In this document: in pieces, positions 6,961 through 11,692 of the stretch
How the letters are laid out: each line of letters opens with the position of its first letter
Position numbering within the stretch: position 1 is the first letter of the stretch
Origin: Planctomycetaceae bacterium
GTDB lineage: Bacteria > Planctomycetota > Planctomycetia > Pirellulales > Pirellulaceae
Length of the DNA stretch: 11,692 nucleotides
Direction: 5' to 3'
Assembly: GCA_003501565.1 (NCBI GenBank)
Contig: DNPC01000664.1
Coordinates: forward strand, 1 to 11,692
Notes under the pieces: generated by a model
The model's database searches: none
The model's input: only the letters and a program-made list of their open reading frames with translations
Told to the model about the DNA's origin: nothing
Position numbers and translations under genes: made by a program

Positions 6961-7998
6961 CTAGAGCCGCCGCAAACCGTCTTCTCGTAACGGATTCGGT
7001 ATCTCGACTTCGACCTGATCGATCCGCTCCATCGTTTCGTCATCCAAAACTAGGTCACGTGCGGCCATGGATTCGGCTAATTGCTCAACGGTCGTGGCTC
7101 CCACGATTGTCGAGGCGACAAAGTCGTGCTGCCGACTCCAGGCCAATGCCATCGCAACCAAACTGGAGCCAATCGACTCAGCAATTTCTGATAACTTTTT
7201 GCAGGCTGCGATTGTGCGCTCATTAACGAAACGCTCGGCCATCGATTTCTGCCGTTCGCCGCCATTTTCCAAGTAATCCGTAAATCTACCGCCCTGGGGC
7301 AACGAAGCGTTGTACTTACCACTCAATACACCGCCACCCAGTGGTGAGTAAGGCAGGAGACTAACACTTTCCTGGCGACAAACCTGAGCAAGCTCACTTT
7401 CACATCGGCGGTTGATCAAACTGAAGTTGTTCTGCACCGTGTCATAACGAGCGGTACGGTGTTTTTCGGCTGCCCACAGACTTTTCATCAGGCCCCAGCT
7501 GGTTTCATTGCTGCAGCCGATAGCCCTAATTTTGCCTTCATCCCTCATCCGCTCAAGACTGGCCAGCGTATCTTCATAACGCATGTGGTGATCAGGCCAG
7601 TGAGTCTGGTACAAATCGATGTAATCGGTTTGAAGCCGCCGTAGACTGGCTTCTACAGCACGGCGAATCTGCAGTCCGTCCAAAGCTGTACGGCCTCCGC
7701 GAACCGGCGGAGAAAACCAACCATGTCCGGGGCCGGTGATTTTCGTCGCAACAATGATCTCCGCCCGAGGCTTGGTCTTTAGCCAGTTACCGAAGATCTC
7801 TTCGGTGATTCCAAACGTCTCCTCTTTAGGGGGGACTGGATACATCTCTGCGGCGTCGTAGAAGTCGATGCCCTGGTCAAGTGCAAAGTCGAGGATTTGA
7901 AACGAGAGCGTCTGGTCACATTGACTTCCGAAGGTCATCGTGCCCATGCAGATATCTGTTACTGAGATCCCGCTTTGACCAAGCCGTCTGCGCTGCAT
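6961..7998 (-). CDS. Tas-like NADP-dependent aldo/keto reductase
   Basis: A 345-residue cytoplasmic aldo/keto reductase that reduces aldehydes or ketones with NADPH. Its closest known type is E. coli Tas (346 residues), with which it shares GTMTFG, DAAEMYPVPP, the ETFGITEEIFGNWL block, LQTDYIDLYQTHWP, IGCSNETSWG and VASTIVGATTVEQL. The catalytic tetrad is complete: Asp48, Tyr53, Lys86 and His133. The nucleotide-binding part is seen in LLPYSPLGGGVLSGKY and in the C-terminal STIVGATT. Start: ATG 7998, preceded by GGAAG with a seven-base gap; upstream ATG 8064 would add 22 residues that are not part of the fold. The physiological substrate is unknown, as for most of this family. It is divergent from the purine nucleoside phosphorylase genes. 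Confidence 0.93.
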   Translation of the reverse strand: MQRRRLGQSGISVTDICMGTMTFGSQCDQTLSFQILDFALDQGIDFYDAAEMYPVPPKEETFGITEEIFGNWLKTKPRAEIIVATKITGPGHGWFSPPVRGGRTALDGLQIRRAVEASLRRLQTDYIDLYQTHWPDHHMRYEDTLASLERMRDEGKIRAIGCSNETSWGLMKSLWAAEKHRTARYDTVQNNFSLINRRCESELAQVCRQESVSLLPYSPLGGGVLSGKYNASLPQGGRFTDYLENGGERQKSMAERFVNERTIAACKKLSEIAESIGSSLVAMALAWSRQHDFVASTIVGATTVEQLAESMAARDLVLDDETMERIDQVEVEIPNPLREDGLRRL

Positions 7999-8526
7999 TG
8001 TGAGGCTTCCGATTAACTTACCAAATAATCGATTTCTATCCGAATTCGTTTCCGGGGTGACCATTATCTTGTTGTATCGTCGGCATTACAAGTGCCGCAG
8101 GCGTTTCGGTTTTGACGAACCAGCACAGGTGTACAGGGTAGTAATGAACGCTTTCGTTTGCCCATCAGCACAGCCGCAAATGGTTTCGGTGGATGCGGGT
8201 GCATCGGTATGTATTAGGTCGTGTGGTTGGTGGCGCGTTCGTCAAGTCCGGCATGGCAAAAAATGCGGACGCCCGCGAAACGAAAAAAAATACTTCGATC
8301 TGCGAGCGGTTTTGCCCAACAAAATTAGGCGGTTTTGACCGCTGAGTTTTTGTCAACTCCCAAAGTTGGCGTCCAAAGTGCTGGGGGCGTGTTGAAGTCG
8401 TCGCGGTCACATGCTTTAATGCCCCGCACGCAGATCAGGTGAGCAAGGAAGTCGATTCGCCCATCCGGAGCGAAGGCATCTGTGAGTCGTCTTGAAACCG
8501 ATTATTGACTCTACCTTATCCACGCC
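7999..8526. other. Divergent intergenic region (aldo/keto reductase / phosphorylase)
   Basis: About 530 bases between two genes transcribed away from each other, so both promoters should lie here. Known content is limited: GGAAG (minus strand, 8006-8010) is the ribosome site of the aldo/keto reductase; an A-rich run lies at 8282-8290; and a small hairpin gcggt-tttg-accgc (8329-8342) is followed by tgagttttt. I see no convincing sigma-70 pair, no open frame with family likeness and no recognisable RNA gene. A small RNA in 8100-8350 cannot be excluded from sequence alone. Confidence 0.5.
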
Positions 8527-9357
8527 ATGCTCAAACTTTTCGGCTTTATCGAGGACGCTTGCAAGTTCATCGATCAGCAGTGGGGAAAAAAGCCCGACGC
8601 TGGAATCATTTTGGGAACCGGGCTTGGCCCTTTGGCTGAGCAGATCGATGTGGAAGCTTCGATCGAATACGGTGACATCCCGCATTTTCCGAAATCTACT
8701 GCGACCAGCCACCGTGGACGGTTGGTGTGTGGCACCCTTTGCGGGGTGTCCGTCATGGCCATGGAAGGCCGTTTTCATATGTACGAGGGATATCCTCTGG
8801 ATCAGATTACTCTTCCAGTGAGGGTGATGAAGCATCTCGGTGCGAAATTACTGATTGCGTCCAACGCCGCCGGGGGCATGAACCCCAATTATCGCAACGG
8901 CGACATTGTGGTGATTGAAGATCATATCAATCTGATGGGAGACAACCCTCTGATTGGTGTCAACGACGATCGGCTTGGTCCGCGTTTTCCAGATATGTGC
9001 GAGCCCTACGACTTGGCGTTGGTTGACGAAGCGCTTGCGATCGCTAGGCGAAATGACATCATCGCACACAAGGGAGTTTTCGTTGCCGTCGCGGGCCCCA
9101 ACCTCGAAACGCGTGCGGAGTATCGCTTCCTTAGAACGATCGGAGCAGACGTTGTTGGTATGTCGACTGTACCGGAAGTCATAACTGCGGTACATTGCGG
9201 TTTGAAGACTGTCGCCTTCTCAGTCATCACCGACATGTGCCTGCCAGATGCTCTCAAGCCCGCCAACGTGGAAGAGATTATTGCAACAGCCAATGAAGCT
9301 GAACCTCGGCTGCGCACGTTGGTGACCGGAATGTTGGAGACACTGTCCAAGTCTTAA
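8527..9357 (+). CDS. Purine nucleoside phosphorylase paralogue 1, with MTA phosphorylase-like base and ribose pocket residues
   Basis: A 276-residue cytoplasmic enzyme of the trimeric (class II) purine nucleoside phosphorylase family, which splits purine nucleosides with phosphate. Its motifs follow human PNP closely: LGTGLG (29-34), SHRGRLV (61-67), GRFHMYEGYPL (81-91, phosphate-binding Arg82 and His84), SNAAGG (112-117), AGPNLET with Glu194 (equivalent to Glu201), GADVVGMSTVPEV (206-218) and FSVITD (231-236). Three pocket positions differ from PNP and match methylthioadenosine phosphorylase: Thr31 for Ser33, Asp236 for Asn243 and Val248 for His257. Adenosine or methylthioadenosine is therefore a likely substrate (inference). 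The start is fixed by an in-frame TGA at 8506-8508 with only ATG 8527 after it, and no Shine-Dalgarno is present. It is followed 42-54 bases later by paralogue 2, likely in one operon. Confidence 0.93.
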   Translation: MLKLFGFIEDACKFIDQQWGKKPDAGIILGTGLGPLAEQIDVEASIEYGDIPHFPKSTATSHRGRLVCGTLCGVSVMAMEGRFHMYEGYPLDQITLPVRVMKHLGAKLLIASNAAGGMNPNYRNGDIVVIEDHINLMGDNPLIGVNDDRLGPRFPDMCEPYDLALVDEALAIARRNDIIAHKGVFVAVAGPNLETRAEYRFLRTIGADVVGMSTVPEVITAVHCGLKTVAFSVITDMCLPDALKPANVEEIIATANEAEPRLRTLVTGMLETLSKS

Positions 9358-9399
9358 CAGCAGCAGTTGTTATAGCCAGCAGATTCGCCGGGATCGCAT

Positions 9400-10287
9400 T
9401 TGGATACTCCAATGGGCGACGATTCAAACGCTACAACGTCACAGGTCAATTGGACGCTATTGTCGCCTACCCAGTTGGCTAACAAAGTTGACGCAGCGCG
9501 TTGTGCAATCCAAGCGATCAAATTTCATCAGCCAACGGTCGCAATCGTCTTGGGGAGCGGCCTGGGTGGGCTAGCAGACGCTATCGATCACGCCCACTTT
9601 ATTCCGTATGACCAGATTCCTGACATGCCCCAGACGCATGCTGCAGGACACGCGGGCCGTTTGGTTCTCGGGCATTTGGGCGGTATGCCAGTAGTCGTCA
9701 TGCAAGGCCGTGCCCACCGCTACGAAGGCTGGCCCAATCAAGCCGTCGAGTTCCCAATCCGTTGCATGCATGCACTTGGCGCACGGCGGCTAATTGTCAC
9801 CAACGCAGCAGGCGGGCTGAATCCACGGTTTCGCGCTGGTGATCTCATGGTGATTGATAGCCACATTGATCTGTTGTGGGATCGACGAGTTCGCCACCGG
9901 CAAACACCGCGGCCTCGATCGGGAAACGTTTATGACCGCGCGACGATTGAAAACGCAAAACAGATCGCTCGTTTATCAAATACGGTTTTGCATCAAGGGA
10001 CGTATCTCGCCACACTTGGGCCGACTTACGAGACACGCAACGAATACCGGATGTTTCGTGAAATCGGCGGCGACGCCGTTGGGATGAGTACCTTGCCGGA
10101 GGTTAAAGCGGCGCGCGAGCTGGAAATGGACGTCACTGCGTTCAGCGTAATCACAAATGTGGCTTCGACAGATGAACCCCAGTCGACCACTCATGACGAA
10201 GTCGTCGAATGCGGCAAAGAGGCTGGCCCGAAGCTTCAAAAGATTATCTGCGAATTGCTGAGCATGTGGTCGGGCGAACCAGACTGA
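9400..10287 (+). CDS. Purine nucleoside phosphorylase paralogue 2, canonical 6-oxopurine type
   Basis: A 295-residue trimeric-type purine nucleoside phosphorylase that should cleave inosine, guanosine and their deoxy forms to base plus (deoxy)ribose-1-phosphate in purine salvage. All canonical pocket residues are in place: Ser53 in LGSGLGG, His84 in GHAGRLV, Arg104 and His106 in MQGRAHRYEG, Asn135 in TNAAGG, Glu211 in TYETRNE, Met229 in AVGMSTLPEV, Asn253 in FSVITN and His265 in THDEV. The N-terminus is about 20 residues longer than in paralogue 1, of no clear function. Start choice: TTG 9400 has GGGA six bases upstream; ATG 9412, four codons in, has a weaker GGA and is an equal alternative. 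The short gap from paralogue 1 and the shared strand suggest co-transcription. The two proteins share the fold and motifs but are clearly diverged, so the duplication is old. Confidence 0.94.
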   Translation: MDTPMGDDSNATTSQVNWTLLSPTQLANKVDAARCAIQAIKFHQPTVAIVLGSGLGGLADAIDHAHFIPYDQIPDMPQTHAAGHAGRLVLGHLGGMPVVVMQGRAHRYEGWPNQAVEFPIRCMHALGARRLIVTNAAGGLNPRFRAGDLMVIDSHIDLLWDRRVRHRQTPRPRSGNVYDRATIENAKQIARLSNTVLHQGTYLATLGPTYETRNEYRMFREIGGDAVGMSTLPEVKAARELEMDVTAFSVITNVASTDEPQSTTHDEVVECGKEAGPKLQKIICELLSMWSGEPD

Positions 10288-10468
10288 GGTATCTGCTGTC
10301 TGTCCGGAGTGTAATCGTCTAGTTTGTTTCTGTGACGCCGTAGGCATCCGTCTGGACTCAAGCATCTACGTGCGAGATGTTGAGTTTTGAGCACAATCAA
10401 GCCCTACTGCTTTTTGTCACTCTTAGGCGACGCTTTGTTTCAACCCCTGCGCTAGATCTGCACGCTCA

Positions 10469-11638
10469 ATGACCATCCTTTACGATCTCGAACCAACGCT
10501 CGCCGTGTGGGAATTCCACGACGTATTGAAGCGTTCGACGCTCGACCAGCGGCGGCCAGGTGATTTGCAAGTACTCGAACAAATGTTGCGTGGCGCGACC
10601 GCTATCGTAACAGCCCGTGATGGAGGTTTATTGGTAGGCGTATCGCGAGCGATATCGGACGGCAGCTACTGCACATATTTGTCCGACCTCGCCGTTGATG
10701 TGGCTTACCAGTCCCGAGGGATCGGCCGGGAACTCATCGCGAAGACGCATCAACACTGTGGACTGGAATCTAGCCTGATTTTGCTCGCCGCGCCCGGTGC
10801 AGCAACTTACTACCCGCACATCGGCATGCAGCGGCACGACTCGTGCTGGATGATTCCCCCGAAGAAATCGTCAACGCAATCTAACTCATCCCGTAGCGAA
10901 GAAGCTGGTGAAGTGAATGATCAGGCCAGCAGTTCTCCAAACGCCTGGGATACTTCTGGGAACGCCGGCGAATTTTTCGACCAGATGGCGGAGGAATACA
11001 ACAGTACGATACATCGCTGTTTTCCCAGATACAACGAAATGCTGGACAGCGTACTGCGTTACTTGCCTGTCGACTTGGCGCCCAGGCGGATTCTTGACTT
11101 AGGCACTGGCACTGGGAATCTTGCGATACGGGTTTGCAAGCAATATCCAGATGCCCAGCTCCACTGCGTTGATTTATCACCGGAATCCTTGGACGTTTGC
11201 CGGAGGCAATTGAAGAGCGTGGCACCGACCACCAGCGTCCACTACCAGTGCGCTGACATCACGAAACTCGCCTTCGACGAAGACGAATTTGATCTTATCG
11301 TTTCATCAATCGCAATTCATCATTTGGCCAGCGAAGACAAACGTCGCCTATTTGCCGATTGTCGGAAATGGCTACGGCCGGGCGGTGTACTCTGTTTCGC
11401 CGACCAGTTCCGCGGTGAAACGGAGCAGCTCTACCAGCAGCACATCGATGGCTGGAAAGAGCTGAGTTTTCGAGCAGGTACGAACCAGGCGGAGTGGGAT
11501 GCCTGGATGGAACATCAACGCGACCATGATCACCATGAGACGCTCAGTGATGTAACCGCCTGGCTCGGCGAAGCAGATTTTTCGAAAGTCGATACTCTGT
11601 GGCGTTTCTTGCTGTGGTCGATCGTTTACGCGGAGTAA
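10469..11638 (+). CDS. GNAT N-acetyltransferase fused to class I SAM-dependent methyltransferase
   Basis: A 389-residue two-domain protein. Residues 1-130 are a GNAT domain: TARDGGLLVGVSRAISDG, then YLSDLAVDVAYQSRGIGRELI (70-90, acetyl-CoA pyrophosphate loop QSRGIG), then LLAAPGAATYYPHIGM (105-120). A hydrophilic Ser/Gln/Asn/Glu linker (132-165) follows. Residues 166-389 are a class I methyltransferase: FFDQMAEEYN, motif I ILDLGTGTG (208-216), acidic VDLSPES (234-240) for the SAM ribose, CADITKLAF (261-269), FDLIVSSIAIHHL (274-286) and WLRPGGVLCFAD (301-312). The frame is uninterrupted through the linker, so this is one coding region and not two overlapping genes. An in-frame GTG at 10913 could start a separate methyltransferase, but its ribosome site is poor. 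Neither acceptor substrate can be named. It starts 181 bases after paralogue 2 with no strong Shine-Dalgarno and may have its own promoter. Confidence 0.88.
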   Translation: MTILYDLEPTLAVWEFHDVLKRSTLDQRRPGDLQVLEQMLRGATAIVTARDGGLLVGVSRAISDGSYCTYLSDLAVDVAYQSRGIGRELIAKTHQHCGLESSLILLAAPGAATYYPHIGMQRHDSCWMIPPKKSSTQSNSSRSEEAGEVNDQASSSPNAWDTSGNAGEFFDQMAEEYNSTIHRCFPRYNEMLDSVLRYLPVDLAPRRILDLGTGTGNLAIRVCKQYPDAQLHCVDLSPESLDVCRRQLKSVAPTTSVHYQCADITKLAFDEDEFDLIVSSIAIHHLASEDKRRLFADCRKWLRPGGVLCFADQFRGETEQLYQQHIDGWKELSFRAGTNQAEWDAWMEHQRDHDHHETLSDVTAWLGEADFSKVDTLWRFLLWSIVYAE

Positions 11639-11692
11639 GAATCGCTGTCGCGCATCTTCCGATTTTGAACGAATACTGGGTGTTGAGCGAAT

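Noticed and set aside
8107..8339. Direct repeat cggttttgac (8107-8116 and 8330-8339)
   Set aside because: Ten bases repeated once in 530 bases is close to chance, and no regular spacing or further full copy is present.
8329..8342. Small hairpin followed by tgagttttt as an intrinsic terminator
   Set aside because: The stem is only five pairs, the T-run is short and displaced, and no plus-strand gene lies upstream to terminate.
8165..8410. Minus-strand open frame of 81 codons in the divergent spacer
   Set aside because: Composition is low-information, no start signal is present, and it would overlap likely promoters. No protein family is suggested.
8492..8520. TTGAAA, 17 bases, then cttatc as a sigma-70 promoter giving a leaderless phosphorylase mRNA
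   Set aside because: The spacing and predicted start are attractive, but the -10 hexamer matches TATAAT at only two positions.
10363..10379. Hairpin catct...agatg after the second phosphorylase
   Set aside because: It has a five-pair stem with no T-run directly after it, too weak to call a terminator.

Overview
The window looks like chromosomal DNA of a planctomycete of the Pirellulaceae/Rhodopirellula type. This is an inference. It rests on the protein types (a divergent UvrA, a secreted helical-repeat protein, tandem purine nucleoside phosphorylases), loosely packed genes with long spacers, mostly poor Shine-Dalgarno sites, a base composition slightly above half G+C by eye, and short dispersed spacer repeats. 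No rRNA, tRNA, CRISPR array, transposase, phage gene or recognisable defence cassette was found. Nine protein genes are supported.

Positions 1-8000 are all on the minus strand. In order they hold the N-terminal 440 codons of a UvrA-family excinuclease subunit that runs off the left edge, a spacer of about 500 bases with three copies of an interspersed repeat, a small antibiotic-biosynthesis-monooxygenase (ABM) fold protein, a secreted TPR-like helical-repeat protein of unknown function, a DASS/SLC13 anion:sodium symporter with a TTG start and a strong ribosome binding site, a UDP-glucuronate decarboxylase (UDP-xylose synthase), and a Tas-like aldo/keto reductase.

After a divergent spacer of about 530 bases the strand switches. 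Positions 8527-11638 on the plus strand hold two tandem trimeric-type purine nucleoside phosphorylases, 42-54 bases apart and probably co-transcribed, followed by a GNAT acetyltransferase fused to a class I SAM-dependent methyltransferase.

Most genes are housekeeping or accessory metabolism and do not form one obvious pathway. The clearest functional pair is the two phosphorylases. The second has the canonical 6-oxopurine pocket (Asn and His at the positions of human PNP N243 and H257). The first has Asp and Val there, and Thr at the phosphate-loop Ser, all as in methylthioadenosine phosphorylase, while it keeps the PNP Glu. I read this as a tandem duplication with a split in substrate range, and it is the most interesting observation in the window. 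Next come the acetyltransferase-methyltransferase fusion, the repeat family at 1496-1785, and the altered nucleotide-site motif of the UvrA protein.
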